From NCBI RefSeq assembly GCF_025949665.1, contig NZ_JAPDFT010000001.1:1612001-1676000 (forward strand): DNA of 64,000 bases. Direction: 5' to 3'. Both the position numbers and the translations under genes were made by a program. This DNA is from Chryseobacterium viscerum. GTDB lineage: Bacteria; Bacteroidota; Bacteroidia; Flavobacteriales; Weeksellaceae. The notes beneath the pieces were generated by a model. That model was not told the DNA's origin. It searched no databases and saw nothing but the letters and a program-made list of their open reading frames with translations. Of this stretch, positions 25,044-36,000 are shown one piece after another (position 1 is the first letter of the stretch; every line of letters begins with the position of its first letter).

Positions 25044-25066
25044 AAGAATTTTAAATAACCTCATAA

Positions 25067-25110
25067 AAAATCTCCGGCAGCCCTTCAGGGCTGCCGGAGA
25101 TTTTATTTTT
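25067..25110. terminator. Strong bidirectional terminator
   Basis: A 17-bp perfect stem (core CTCCGGCAGCCC) around TTCA, with T-rich tails in both directions. It ends the carboxypeptidase transcript and can stop the convergent DUF4920 transcript. Confidence 0.92.
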
Positions 25111-25135
25111 ACAAACTTGGGATATTAAAATTCAT

Positions 25136-25206
25136 ATTCAATAGGAATGGGCTTTAGCCCATTATCACTCTAATAAATACTCATCTGGCTTTAGCCCAAA
25201 CTTAAT
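25136..25206. repeat. GGCTTTAGCC repeat, copy A
   Basis: ATTCAATAGG, then the palindrome TGGGCTTTAGCCCA, about 22 bases, then TGGCTTTAGCC and AAACTTAAT. It has the same order of blocks as 29907-29979. Non-coding, REP-like. Confidence 0.7.
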
Positions 25207-25247
25207 CTTGGAAATATAAAATTTAGATTTTATTCAATAATTAAAGC

Positions 25248-25745
25248 TTAGTTAACCACTTTAATTCCGTTTGCTACAAATCTGATTTCTTCTTTAGGCT
25301 GTGTAATTGCATCAATTTCTGCCTGTGGCTTCTTGGCATCTTCCGCATAATGTTTCTGCTCATTTACAGAAGTTACTTTTCTTTCTGCATTACCTTCCAG
25401 TACTACATTTTTACCTTTTAAAGCTGTAGGAACAAAGAAAGCGTAGTCTTTCATTTTTACAAAAAACTTAGAATTGTCCTCCGTCTGAATCGTAAGCCAG
25501 CATCCTTTTTTATCGCAAACATCAGTTACTTTTCCCTTAATGGCTACGTTTTCAACTTTTTTGTTGTCTTTTTTAAGCTGTTTATTCAGATTGTCTACTG
25601 TGATTGCTTTAGATTCAGCGGAGGAAGTTACCTGATCTCCGTAAGTATCGCCTACCAAAGCTTTTCCTTCCGGTGGACCGGATTGAGCAAACGCTAAAGA
25701 AGAAGCCATTAAAGCTGCGCCTAATAATATCGCTTTAAATTTCAT
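25248..25745 (-). CDS. DUF4920 domain protein, periplasmic
   Basis: A 165-residue exported protein; start taken at the ATG giving signal peptide MKFKAILLGAALMASSLAFA rather than the ATG six codons upstream. The mature part contains an OB-fold-like segment (VAIKGKVTDVCDKKGCWLTI) with the conserved VCDKKGCW cysteine pair that marks the DUF4920 family, possibly a metal or disulphide site. Function is unknown. It is convergent with the carboxypeptidase and divergent from the APC permease. Confidence 0.85.
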   Translation of the reverse strand: MKFKAILLGAALMASSLAFAQSGPPEGKALVGDTYGDQVTSSAESKAITVDNLNKQLKKDNKKVENVAIKGKVTDVCDKKGCWLTIQTEDNSKFFVKMKDYAFFVPTALKGKNVVLEGNAERKVTSVNEQKHYAEDAKKPQAEIDAITQPKEEIRFVANGIKVVN

Positions 25746-25887
25746 TTTTAATATTTTTCCCAAAAATACTAATTAATATTGAATCATAACTGATTTAAAA
25801 ATGATAAAAAACAGCTGTTTCAAGGATTTTTCAATAAAATTCAAAATCAAAGACAGATTTGATTATATTTGACCCCTATACTTGACT

Positions 25888-27300
25888 ATGCAAAAAAAAC
25901 TGAAACTATGGGACGCCATTATGCTGGTGATGGGTTCTATGATCGGAAGCGGGATCTTTATTGTAAGTGCTGATATGACGCGAAACCTGGGATCAGGTTT
26001 TTGGCTGATTGTAGTATGGGTTATCACAGGAGTGATGACCGTAGCAGCAGCTATAAGCTATGGAGAGCTTTCTGCACTGTTTCCGAAAGCTGGCGGACAA
26101 TATACCTACCTGAAAGAAATTTTTGGTAAAAGAATGGGTTTCCTTTACGGATGGGGATTGTTTACAGTAATACAAACCGGAACAATTGCTGCCGTAGCAA
26201 TGGCTTTTGGTAAATTTACAGCTTACCTTATTCCTTCTCTTAACGATGCAGCCCCAATTTTTCAAAGTGGGGAATTTAAAATTACATGGATACAGATTCT
26301 GGCGATCGCCGTCATTATTTTGCTTACCTATATCAACACCAGAGGAGTGGAAAGCGGTAAAATCCTTCAGAACATCTTTACAGGTTCCAAAATCATTGCA
26401 TTATTAGGCTTAATTGCTGCCGGTTTTATATTGGTAGATATTTCTCATTTGTCAGAAAACTTCAGCTGGGGAACAGATTCTTTTAATAACCTTAAAAAAG
26501 ATTTGAGCGGTAATTTCCTTAAAGAAGGCTGGGAACCGATTGGTGGAATGACTTTGCTGGGAGGAATTGCTGCCGCAATGGTAGGTTCAGTTTTCAGTTC
26601 TGTTGCCTGGGAAAGTGTAACATTTGTTTCCGGGGAGATTGAAAACCCTAAAAAAAATGTTGTAAAGTCAATGATTTACGGAACTTCTGCTGTGATGATT
26701 CTTTATATCGCTGTAAATTATGTCTACTTAAATGCATTAGACAGAGATGGAATTGCATTTGCTGCCAATGACAGAGTAGCGGTAGCAGCATCTCAGAATA
26801 TTTTTGGAAGTGCAGGAACTATCATCATTGCTTTATTGGTAATGATTTCTACATTTGGATGTAATAACGGATTGATTCTGGCGGGAGCGAGAGTTTTTCA
26901 GACGATGGCAAAAGACGGAATGTTCTTTAAATCAGCGGTAAAAAACAATAAAAATGAAGTTCCGGAAAATGCTTTATGGATGCAGGGAGTCTGGGCTTCC
27001 ATTCTGTGTCTGAGCGGGCAGTACGGGAATTTACTGGATATGATCTCTTTCGTGATCGTTCTGTTCTATATGATTACGGTTTTTGGAGTGATTTACTTAA
27101 GGATGAAACAACCGGAACTAGAAAGACCTTATAAAACATGGCTTTATCCGGTGACACCTGCTATTTACCTTATCATAGGAACATGTTTCTGTATTTTACT
27201 GTTAATTTACAAACAGCAATATACGTGGCCGGGTTTTGTATTGGTACTGCTGGGACTTCCGGTATATTATTTTATCAACCGAAAAAAGGCAGATGCTTAA
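25888..27300 (+). CDS. APC family amino acid permease
   Basis: A 470-residue inner-membrane transporter with about 12 helices. N-terminal LWDAIMLVMGSMIGSGIFIV is the signature first helix with the unwound GSGIF segment that binds the substrate amino group. FPKAGGQYTYLKEIFG and VAWESVTFVSGEIENPKKN (the conserved EIxNPxKN) are also typical. The ATG at 25888 is the start; an in-frame TTG two codons earlier is not needed. The -7 box TATATTTG (25864-25871) lies 16 bases upstream. Substrate unknown, likely an L-amino acid. Confidence 0.92.
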   Translation: MQKKLKLWDAIMLVMGSMIGSGIFIVSADMTRNLGSGFWLIVVWVITGVMTVAAAISYGELSALFPKAGGQYTYLKEIFGKRMGFLYGWGLFTVIQTGTIAAVAMAFGKFTAYLIPSLNDAAPIFQSGEFKITWIQILAIAVIILLTYINTRGVESGKILQNIFTGSKIIALLGLIAAGFILVDISHLSENFSWGTDSFNNLKKDLSGNFLKEGWEPIGGMTLLGGIAAAMVGSVFSSVAWESVTFVSGEIENPKKNVVKSMIYGTSAVMILYIAVNYVYLNALDRDGIAFAANDRVAVAASQNIFGSAGTIIIALLVMISTFGCNNGLILAGARVFQTMAKDGMFFKSAVKNNKNEVPENALWMQGVWASILCLSGQYGNLLDMISFVIVLFYMITVFGVIYLRMKQPELERPYKTWLYPVTPAIYLIIGTCFCILLLIYKQQYTWPGFVLVLLGLPVYYFINRKKADA

Positions 27301-27460
27301 ATAAAATAAAAGATATAACAGATTCGGGGCTTTCAATTCAGGTTGAAGGCCCTTCTTTTTGAATAATATTTTGATGTATTGTAACAATTATTTGGTGAAA
27401 ATGCGTACTTTGGTATTCCGTTTTTAAATAAGCGGAACCATGAAGTAAAAACTATAAGTT

Positions 27461-27901
27461 ATGGATACACCAAATTACAGAATGCCTTTCGTACCGTCTA
27501 CTTTAATGACCGAAGGCGGAAGTATCGATACCTGCGATATGGGAGAAAGTATTGCTCACAATATTATGCTGCTGATCACCACCAAAAAAGGGGAGAACAG
27601 ATATGATGAAAACTATGGAAACGATGTTTGGAACCTTGAATTCGATAACGGAGTAACAAGTGCCATCTGGGAAAACGTTTTTGTCAAAAGCTTAAGAAGA
27701 CAGATCCAGGAATATGAACCAAGAATTGTAAGTCCGCAGATCGATGCCCATATACAGTTTGTAGAGCACAGCTACGATACTAAAGAACACACCGAAATTA
27801 AAAAGAAAGTAAGAATTGCCATCAATGCAAAAATGGAAGAAACAGGAGAACGCTTCAGTTTTTCAACCGAATTGTTTCTAAGCCCGATGTCTATTGATTA
27901 A
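27461..27901 (+). CDS. tssE: T6SS baseplate protein TssE (GPW/gp25 family)
   Basis: A 146-residue gp25-like wedge protein. The gp25 core runs from SIAHNIMLLITTKKGENRYD through YGNDVWNLEF to VKKVRIAINAKM-like strands near the end, with the Glu-Arg and (N)YG elements that hold the sheath to the baseplate. In a type VI secretion system TssE joins TssF and TssG in the cytoplasmic wedge. It is directly followed (24 bases) by tssF. Sequence style is that of the Bacteroidetes subtype iii system. No other T6SS gene is in the window. Confidence 0.85.
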   Translation: MDTPNYRMPFVPSTLMTEGGSIDTCDMGESIAHNIMLLITTKKGENRYDENYGNDVWNLEFDNGVTSAIWENVFVKSLRRQIQEYEPRIVSPQIDAHIQFVEHSYDTKEHTEIKKKVRIAINAKMEETGERFSFSTELFLSPMSID

Positions 27902-27925
27902 TATTTTTAACAGCGAAAGAAAATT

Positions 27926-29809
27926 ATGAATTTAGATCAGAATATTTATTCCAAAGAGTCTGTAAAAGCAAGAATGCTTCAGAATGCAACTAAAGTATGG
28001 GGACTGAGAAGCCCGCAGTCTTTAGATCCTTTTGTAAAACTGTTGATAGATGCGTTCAGTACAGAAGTTTTTAAAGCGAATAATGAAATACAGACGGTGA
28101 ATGCCCGTATATTGGAGAAACTGGCAAAGCTTCTTACACCGTCCATTTATACACATCCTATTCCTGCTCATTCCGTGGCTTTTACGCAGCCTTATGATTC
28201 GTCGGAAGTTTTATTGGAACACACAGAGTTTTTCTTCCGTAAGCAGATGACTTCCACAGTAAAGTCAGAATCCGATAAGCAGTTGAATATCCCTTTTACA
28301 CCGGTAGGAAATGTAAGAATCAATAAAGTTCATACCTCTGTTATGTTTGTAGGAAATACCTGCTACAGTATTGATGACAGATTTAATAAAATTCCCATTG
28401 CAAGATTCCAGGGAAGACCTGAAGATTACAGAAAAATCACAATAGGAGTAGATGTAAGCAAATATATCAGTGAAAATTTTCCTAAATATCTTAGTATATT
28501 CTGCTCCAATCCGGCTTTTGAACACCTTGATTTTGTATATAAATTATTGCCGTACATTTCAGTATCCAGCAATGGAAACCCTTTATTCGTAAGAGAAGGA
28601 TTAAGTTATCTTACAGAAAATCATACGGACGGTTACGAACAGATGTTCAAAGAACAGTCTATCAGAAATAAAGTAATTAACGATATTAAAAGCATTTACC
28701 GCCATAAATTTATTGAAGTAACAGGAATTTCCCGAAGCCTGTTCTCAGAACCCGGACAACTTCCTCAGAATCTTGATTTCTTAACAGGAAAAGAAGAAAT
28801 TACAAAATTCCTGGATAATAAAAGTTTCCTGTGGCTTACTTTTGAATTCCCGCCGCAGTTTTCAGCAGAAATCCTGGACAACTTCTCATTTGTGCTGAAT
28901 GCTTTCCCAATCTATAACAGAGGCTGGAAAAAAACAGAATACAGTCTTGATATCATGGGAAATAATATTCCTTTGGTAACAGATGAAGGCGAACATTTCC
29001 TTTATGTAGATGAGGTACAGGACGGTGACGGAAGAAAGTACACCGAAATCCCTTTTACACCTGCAGATGACCTTAAAAAAGGTTTATACACTGTAAGAAA
29101 AGGAGGAATGGAACGTTTCACAAGCCGAAATGCAGTTGATATGATTGCCAATGTTCTTGAATTGACAAGAGACGAAATTGCAGCATTTTCCCTTTTAAAT
29201 AGAGACAACGTAAAAGGCGTTCTCAGCGAAATGTCTGATAAAATGAAAACCATGGTACAGAAAGTAAACAATGCCAAAAGGAATATCAGACAGGAACTGA
29301 ATTATGTCATTATGGAACCTGTAGAAAAAACCGATCATACTTACGCTTCTTTCTGGGTTACACATTGTACTTTGGCCAATCATATGCGTCCGGGAACTGA
29401 ACTTTCCAATCAGTTGAAATCACAAACAGTTGTATTGCTTACCGAAACATTGGGCGGAGCCGAAGAACAGAAAGGGACAGATAGCATTCAGGCTTATAAA
29501 TATGCTCTCACAACAAGAGATAAAATCATTTCTTTGGAAGACGTCAAAAACTACTGCCGTATGATTCTGAAAGATGAGCTAAGAGAAGTGAGAGTAAGAA
29601 GAGGAACCATGATCAGCAACAAACCCAAAGAAGGTTTTGTAAGAACTGTTGAGGTAGAAATTATTCCGCAGAACTATTCTTTCTACGGAAGAGCCTATTG
29701 GGAAAATATGGCCAATATCATCAGAAACCAGATTATTGCCAAAGCCATTGACGGGATTGAATATGTAGTAAGGATAAACAATGAAGATGTCGATTTCCAG
29801 GACATGTAA
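27926..29809 (+). CDS. tssF: T6SS baseplate protein TssF
   Basis: A 627-residue TssF (VasA/ImpG) of the Bacteroidetes type. The N-terminus carries the family pattern SVKARMLQNATKVWGL and DPFVKLLIDAFSTEVFKAN, followed by the LLTPSIYTHPIPAHSVAF segment that matches the TssF wedge domain. It forms the T6SS baseplate wedge with TssE and TssG. Here it ends an apparent two-gene operon with a terminator at 29844; TssG, TssK, sheath (TssB/C), Hcp and ClpV genes are absent nearby. Confidence 0.85.
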   Translation: MNLDQNIYSKESVKARMLQNATKVWGLRSPQSLDPFVKLLIDAFSTEVFKANNEIQTVNARILEKLAKLLTPSIYTHPIPAHSVAFTQPYDSSEVLLEHTEFFFRKQMTSTVKSESDKQLNIPFTPVGNVRINKVHTSVMFVGNTCYSIDDRFNKIPIARFQGRPEDYRKITIGVDVSKYISENFPKYLSIFCSNPAFEHLDFVYKLLPYISVSSNGNPLFVREGLSYLTENHTDGYEQMFKEQSIRNKVINDIKSIYRHKFIEVTGISRSLFSEPGQLPQNLDFLTGKEEITKFLDNKSFLWLTFEFPPQFSAEILDNFSFVLNAFPIYNRGWKKTEYSLDIMGNNIPLVTDEGEHFLYVDEVQDGDGRKYTEIPFTPADDLKKGLYTVRKGGMERFTSRNAVDMIANVLELTRDEIAAFSLLNRDNVKGVLSEMSDKMKTMVQKVNNAKRNIRQELNYVIMEPVEKTDHTYASFWVTHCTLANHMRPGTELSNQLKSQTVVLLTETLGGAEEQKGTDSIQAYKYALTTRDKIISLEDVKNYCRMILKDELREVRVRRGTMISNKPKEGFVRTVEVEIIPQNYSFYGRAYWENMANIIRNQIIAKAIDGIEYVVRINNEDVDFQDM

Positions 29810-29843
29810 ATCTTTAAAGAAAATTAAAATCAGTTTAAAATAT

Positions 29844-29874
29844 AAATGCCGTTGTTATTACGGCATTTTTTATT
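29844..29874 (+). terminator. Rho-independent terminator of tssEF
   Basis: AAATGCCGT / ACGGCATTT stem with 7-base loop, then T run. Confidence 0.88.
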
Positions 29875-29906
29875 TGTTGCATTGAAAAATCTGCGTGAAC
29901 CAAAGC

Positions 29907-29979
29907 ATTCAATAGGCACGGGCTTTAGCCCGTTTTTTTATTAAATGAGGTTTTCGATTGGCTTTAGCCGAAACATAAT
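29907..29979. repeat. GGCTTTAGCC repeat, copy B
   Basis: Same block order as 25136-25206: ATTCAATAGG, CGGGCTTTAGCCCG, about 25 bases, TTGGCTTTAGCC, AAACATAAT. The rest of the 29810-30147 gap holds only the tssEF terminator and the uvrA -7 box TATTTTTG (30105-30112). Confidence 0.7.
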
Positions 29980-30147
29980 ATCCAGAACGTATGAAATCAT
30001 TCAGCAAAATTCAATAAAGTAAGATCCAATCTATTAACAAAACCTAGGAATTTTTTATAAAACTTTTATCGTTCTAATATTCAAAAAAAGTCTATAAAAT
30101 TTCGTATTTTTGCACGTTGTGATTTTCAGGCAAAGTCACTCCGAATT

Positions 30148-32979
30148 ATGAGCAAATCAACAGAATATATAGAAGTTTACGGAGCACGTGAACACAACCT
30201 TAAAAATATTAATGTTAAAATTCCACGCAACGAATTGGTCGTTATTACCGGCCTTTCCGGAAGTGGGAAATCCTCATTGGCTTTTGACACCATTTTTGCA
30301 GAAGGCCAGCGTCGTTATATCGAAACATTCTCTGCCTATGCACGTCAGTTTCTGGGGGGATTGGAACGTCCTGATGTAGATAAAATAGAAGGACTTTCAC
30401 CCGTTATCGCCATTGAACAGAAAACAACCAATAAAAATCCTCGTTCTACCGTAGGAACTGTGACAGAACTGTACGATTTTCTTCGTCTTTTGTATGCAAG
30501 AGTTTCGGATGCTTACTCTTTGTCTACCGGGCAGAAGCTGGTGAGCTATACCGAAGACCAGATCCTGGAAACCATCAAAGAAAACTATAAAAAAGAGAAA
30601 ATTATGCTTTTGGCGCCGGTAGTGCGTTCCAGAAAAGGTCATTATCATGAACTTTTTGTACAGATGGCTAAAAAAGGCTACGGACAGGCAAGAATTGATG
30701 GAGAATTACAGGATATTGAATATGATTTAAAACTTGACCGTTATAAAACCCACGATATCGATATCGTTATTGACCGTTGGATTATAGGGGAGAGTGCCTC
30801 AGAAGGCAGAATGGAAAAATCATTGCGTACTGCAATGGAAATGGGGGAAGGAATTATCGGAATTCAGAAACTGGAAAGCAAAGACATTGAGTACTTTTCC
30901 AAAAACCTGATGGATGCAGAAACAGGACACTCTTTGGCTCTGCCGGAACCAAATACTTTCTCATTCAACTCCCCGAAAGGAAGCTGCCCAGACTGTAAAG
31001 GATTGGGAACAATCAAAAAAATCAATACAGATTATTTCATAGACAATCCCAAACTGTCAATCAATCAGGGAGGATTATTACCATTGGAAGATATCAAATC
31101 TAACAAATGGATTCTTTCCCAAATCAAAAATATTCTTGAGATTTTCGGACTGGGATTAACAACGCCTTTGCAGGATATTCCTGAAGAAGCATTGGATTAT
31201 ATCTACAACGGATGCCATAAAGAATTCAATAAAGACCTGAAATACGCAGGAATTACCAAGAAAATAAAAATTGGTTTTGATGGTCTGATTGCTTTCATGG
31301 AAGAAATTATTGAGGAAAGAGAATCTTACGAAGCTATTTTGCTGGAAAGACACTTCACAACAGAAGAAACCTGCCCGGAATGTCATGGAACACGTCTTCA
31401 GCCTTCAAGTTTAAGTTTTAAAATTGACGGAAAAAATATTGCTGAGATCAATGGTTTAAGCTTAGCAGACTTAAAAGACTGGTTGGCTGATGTTAGAGAT
31501 AAATTCTCGGAAAAAAATAAAATTATTGCTCATGAGATCTTAAAAGAGATTGAAACCAGACTTCAGTTTTTGCTGGATGTAGGATTGGATTATTTAAGTT
31601 TGAGCAGAAGTTCAAAAACCCTTTCAGGAGGAGAATCACAGAGAATCCGTCTGGCGACACAGATCGGATCTCAGTTAGTCAATGTCTTATATATTCTTGA
31701 TGAGCCGAGTATTGGTCTTCACCAGAGAGATAACGAAAGGCTGATTCATTCCCTGAAAAACCTTAGAGATATCGGAAACTCTGTATTGGTGGTAGAGCAT
31801 GATAAAGACATGATTCTTGAAGCCGATGAGGTATTGGATATTGGCCCGAGAGCCGGAAAATTCGGTGGAGAAATCCTTTGGCAGGGAAAACCAAAAGATT
31901 TGTTGAAAGCAGATACCATCACTGCTCAATACATTAACGGAAAAAGAAAAATTGCAATTCCTGAAGAAAGAAGAGCAGGAAGTGGTAAAAATATTGTTTT
32001 AAAAGGAGCTACAGGAAACAACCTTAAAAATGTAACCCTTGATGTTCCTCTTGGAAAACTGGTAGTAGTAACCGGAATTTCAGGAAGCGGAAAATCCTCT
32101 TTGATTAATGGGACATTATATCCGATCCTTAACAAACATTTCTACAGAGCAGTTCAGGAACCTTTGCCTTATAAAAAGATTGAAGGGTTAGAGAATATTG
32201 ATAAAATTGTAGACGTAGATCAGACTCCAATCGGAAGAACGCCGCGTTCTAATCCTGCTACCTATACAGGAATGTTTACCGATATCAGAAACCTTTTTGC
32301 TGAGCTTCCGGAAAGTAAAATCCGTGGTTATAAGCCGGGAAGATTCTCTTTCAATGTAAAAGGTGGAAGATGCGAAACCTGTCAGGGTGGTGGATTGAAA
32401 GTAATCGAAATGAACTTCCTTCCGGATGTATATGTACATTGCGAAACATGTAACGGAAAACGCTTCAACAGGGAAACCCTTGAAGTTCGCTACAAAGGAA
32501 AATCAATCTCTGATGTTCTGGATATGACCATTGATGAAGCGGTAGACTTCTTCCAGCCGATTCCTAAGATTTTTGCAAAAGTAAAAACGCTGCAGGATGT
32601 AGGATTAGGATATATTACCTTGGGACAGCAGTCGACAACACTTTCAGGAGGTGAAGCACAACGTATCAAGCTAGCCACCGAACTGGCGAAAAGACAAACC
32701 GGAAATACTCTTTATATTCTTGATGAACCAACAACAGGACTGCATTTTGAAGATGTGAAAATCCTGATGGAAGCCATCAACCAGCTGGTAGAACTTGGAA
32801 ACTCGTTCATTATCATCGAACATAATATGGATGTAATCAAATTAGCAGACCATATCATCGACGTTGGACCAGAAGGAGGAAAGCATGGCGGACAGATCGT
32901 AGCACAAGGTACTCCTGAAGAAATTGTGAAGTCTAAGAAAAGCTTGACAGGGAAGTTCTTGAAGAGGGAACTGGAGTAA
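30148..32979 (+). CDS. uvrA: Excinuclease ABC subunit A
   Basis: A 943-residue, full-length UvrA, the damage-recognition ATPase of nucleotide excision repair. Two ABC modules: first Walker A G35-L-S-G-S-G-K-S, second Walker A G643-I-S-G-S-G-K-S, with signatures LSGGESQR and LSGGEAQR. Zinc-finger cysteines are present (C280-x-x-C283 and CPECHGTR in the first half; CETCQGGG and CETCNGKR in the second). No frame damage. Starts at ATG 30148 after a TATTTTTG -7 box. It precedes the unrelated LRR-TIR gene, with a weak terminator between. Confidence 0.97.
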   Translation: MSKSTEYIEVYGAREHNLKNINVKIPRNELVVITGLSGSGKSSLAFDTIFAEGQRRYIETFSAYARQFLGGLERPDVDKIEGLSPVIAIEQKTTNKNPRSTVGTVTELYDFLRLLYARVSDAYSLSTGQKLVSYTEDQILETIKENYKKEKIMLLAPVVRSRKGHYHELFVQMAKKGYGQARIDGELQDIEYDLKLDRYKTHDIDIVIDRWIIGESASEGRMEKSLRTAMEMGEGIIGIQKLESKDIEYFSKNLMDAETGHSLALPEPNTFSFNSPKGSCPDCKGLGTIKKINTDYFIDNPKLSINQGGLLPLEDIKSNKWILSQIKNILEIFGLGLTTPLQDIPEEALDYIYNGCHKEFNKDLKYAGITKKIKIGFDGLIAFMEEIIEERESYEAILLERHFTTEETCPECHGTRLQPSSLSFKIDGKNIAEINGLSLADLKDWLADVRDKFSEKNKIIAHEILKEIETRLQFLLDVGLDYLSLSRSSKTLSGGESQRIRLATQIGSQLVNVLYILDEPSIGLHQRDNERLIHSLKNLRDIGNSVLVVEHDKDMILEADEVLDIGPRAGKFGGEILWQGKPKDLLKADTITAQYINGKRKIAIPEERRAGSGKNIVLKGATGNNLKNVTLDVPLGKLVVVTGISGSGKSSLINGTLYPILNKHFYRAVQEPLPYKKIEGLENIDKIVDVDQTPIGRTPRSNPATYTGMFTDIRNLFAELPESKIRGYKPGRFSFNVKGGRCETCQGGGLKVIEMNFLPDVYVHCETCNGKRFNRETLEVRYKGKSISDVLDMTIDEAVDFFQPIPKIFAKVKTLQDVGLGYITLGQQSTTLSGGEAQRIKLATELAKRQTGNTLYILDEPTTGLHFEDVKILMEAINQLVELGNSFIIIEHNMDVIKLADHIIDVGPEGGKHGGQIVAQGTPEEIVKSKKSLTGKFLKRELE

Positions 32980-33001
32980 TAAAAATTAACTTAAATATAT
33001 A

Positions 33002-33033
33002 AAAGAATTTGTGAAAGCAGATTCTTTTTTTAT
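33002..33033 (+). terminator. Rho-independent terminator of uvrA
   Basis: AAAGAAT / ATTCTTT stem, 12-base loop, seven T. Short stem, moderate strength. Confidence 0.6.
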
Positions 33034-33054
33034 TTTTATGGAAAACTAATAATT

Positions 33055-36000
33055 ATGAATAAACCTAATGATATTAGAGATTTTGAAATTTTAAATAAAA
33101 TAGAATTAACTGAGACGAATAGCCTTGTTTTTGATATTCGTGAAAAAGAAAAGAAAAATATTTATAAACTTGACAAAAATGGAAATGTTATTGCATTAAA
33201 TTTATGTAATAACGGATTTGATAAAATTCAAGGACTAATTTTATTTCCTGATTTAGAGGAATTATACCTAAATGGAAACCAATTAGAATATTTATTTATT
33301 AGAGACTTTTTTCCTAATTTGAAGGTTTTGCATATTTCAGATAATTTATTAAATGATGATAGTATAGATTTTTATTATCTTGATAATTTAGAAGAACTTT
33401 ATTTGAATAATAATAAACTAACTAAAATTCCCCAGTCTACATATTTTCCTAATCTAAAAGTTTTATCTCTTGCACACAATAATATTGTAAAGATTTACTC
33501 AAATTCATTTTTAGTATTGGAAGAATTACTTCTAAATGGAAATAAACTAGACAAAATTGAGGGACTACAAGCTTTCCCAAATTTAAAAAGATTAGATCTT
33601 CAATCTAATAAAATTGAGAAAGTACAAGATTTGATGCCTCAATTATTAGAAAGATTAAACTTAAATTTTAATCAAATTATTGAGATAGAGAATATTGAGC
33701 ATCTTCTTAATTTAAAATCATTATCATTTAGTCATAATTTGATCAAAAAAATAGATGAATTATCAAATTTACAATTGTATAACTTGGATTTATCAGGTAA
33801 TAATATTGAAATTATTGAGAATTTAACAAATTTAGAAAATCTTAAATTTCTTAATTTATCTTTTAATAAAATTAGTAAAATTAGTGGGTTGAATAAATTG
33901 CTAAATCTCAAGTTTATTAACTTACATAGCAATAAAATTAATACAATTGAAGGTTTAGACAAATTGACAGATCTTTCTGCTTTATTTTTAGGGAATAATG
34001 AAATTTATGAATTGAAGGGATTAAGTAAACTTAAAAATTTGCATGGATTATATCTCAATAGAAATTTAATAACAAGAATAGAAAAAATAGAAAACTTGAA
34101 AAGCTTATCTAACTTGGATTTACAATCAAATAGAATAAATAAAATTGATGGTATTTCTGAACTAAAAGATCTTGTTTTTTTCAATATTTCACATAACTTG
34201 ATTGAAGATCTGAAAGATTGTGAAGAGCTTTTAAATAGTAATGTAAAAGAGCTAAAGATAGAAAATAATCCTTTTATTGAAAAAAATAATATAATTCTTG
34301 ACAAGAATGAAAATCATTACGACATAATTATTAATGAAATTAAAAAATATCAAGCAACAAAAATTGAAATTGCTCTTCCTTTGAAAATTTGCTTATTAGG
34401 AAATCATGCTTCTGGTAAATCTACATTTTTAAATTTTTTTTTTACAAATAAAGCTAAAAATGATAACTCTACTCATATTCTAGATATTCGTGCTTTTAAA
34501 TCAAAAAAAACAGAGAATTTGCCTGAAGCTATTTTTTATGACTTCGGAGGGCAAGATTACTATCATGGAATTTACAAGGCATTTCTTACCCAAACTTCTA
34601 CTAATTTATTGTTTTGGAATAAAAGTACTGACATAAATGAATTAAAACTAGATTCAAAAGGACAAAAAAATATAAATTTTAATAAAAAATATTGGCTAGG
34701 ACAGATTAACTATATAGAAGAATTAGAAGGGGAATCATCTGATAATAAAAATATTTATCAAATTCAAACTCATTCAGATATACATCCACAAGAAATATTA
34801 CAAAATAAAAATACAAAGAGATTCATTTATTTGAGCTTTGAAGAAAAAAGTTTACATAAAGACAGTTATAAACTAATATTACAAAGCTTTAAAGAAGAAA
34901 TTTCAGAAATCATTAGTAATCGTCCACAAAAAGAAATATCCAATGACGAATATGAACTATATAAATTTATAATAAATAATAAAAAAATAAATGAAGTTGA
35001 TATTAAAGATCTTTTAATTCATTACAATAAAAGCGAGGATGAAATCAACCTTTTACAAGCAGAATTAGATCAGCTTTCTAAGCGGGGGGTAATACTTTAC
35101 TATAAAAACTGCAAAAGTTTACAAAATGTTGCTTGGTTGCAGCCAACAAAAACCGTAGCTGAAATTTATAAAGTTTTTAATGAAAGTATATTGAGAAGAT
35201 ATCAAGGCGAAATACCAAAAGAGATTTTTGAAAAGAAAATTGATAATCCCAATTTATTAGAATTATTAAAATACAATAAAGTTATTTTTTTGGATGAAAA
35301 GTCTTTACCAATAAGATATATTGTACCTGGTTATTTACAATCAACTACAGATGAAGGAGACGATTATTTTATTTTTGGTGATTTTAATAATTTTAATTTC
35401 ATTTTTAAATTCGAAAACTTTATTCCTTTTGGTTTTATAAATCAATTAATCTGTAAGTATGGAGGAAAGTATGAAGCAAAATCATTTAGAAAAGATCAAT
35501 TAATTTTTACAACCCAAGAAAAAGATGTTAAAGTCTTAATTCGACTTGATTTTAGAAAACTTCTTATTAAAGTTGGTGTAATATCTAAAGTAGAAAATAA
35601 AATATCTAAAATTGAAAAGAAAATTTTTCATGAAATTCTATTAACTTATTGGGCAATAGATATGGATTTTAGTAATAATGATTTTAATTATGATATAAGT
35701 AATTACCAAAAGAATTTTTTATCTGATAATACTGATGCCTCAAATATGGATTTTAATGAGAAGAGGGAATACATTAAAAACTTGGATATGTACACTTTCG
35801 TTCGCAGTCAATCTCTAAAAAATAATATAGCACCTGAAGATATGTATTTGTCAGTTGATAGTAAAAACTTTGTACATTATCACACGCTAGAAAATGAGAA
35901 TTTAATCACCTCAAGTATTTCCTCATATAGCTTAAAAGAAAATGGCGATTTAATTAAAAATGAAAATTCAATTCCTACAATTCAATTTCAAAATTTTAGC

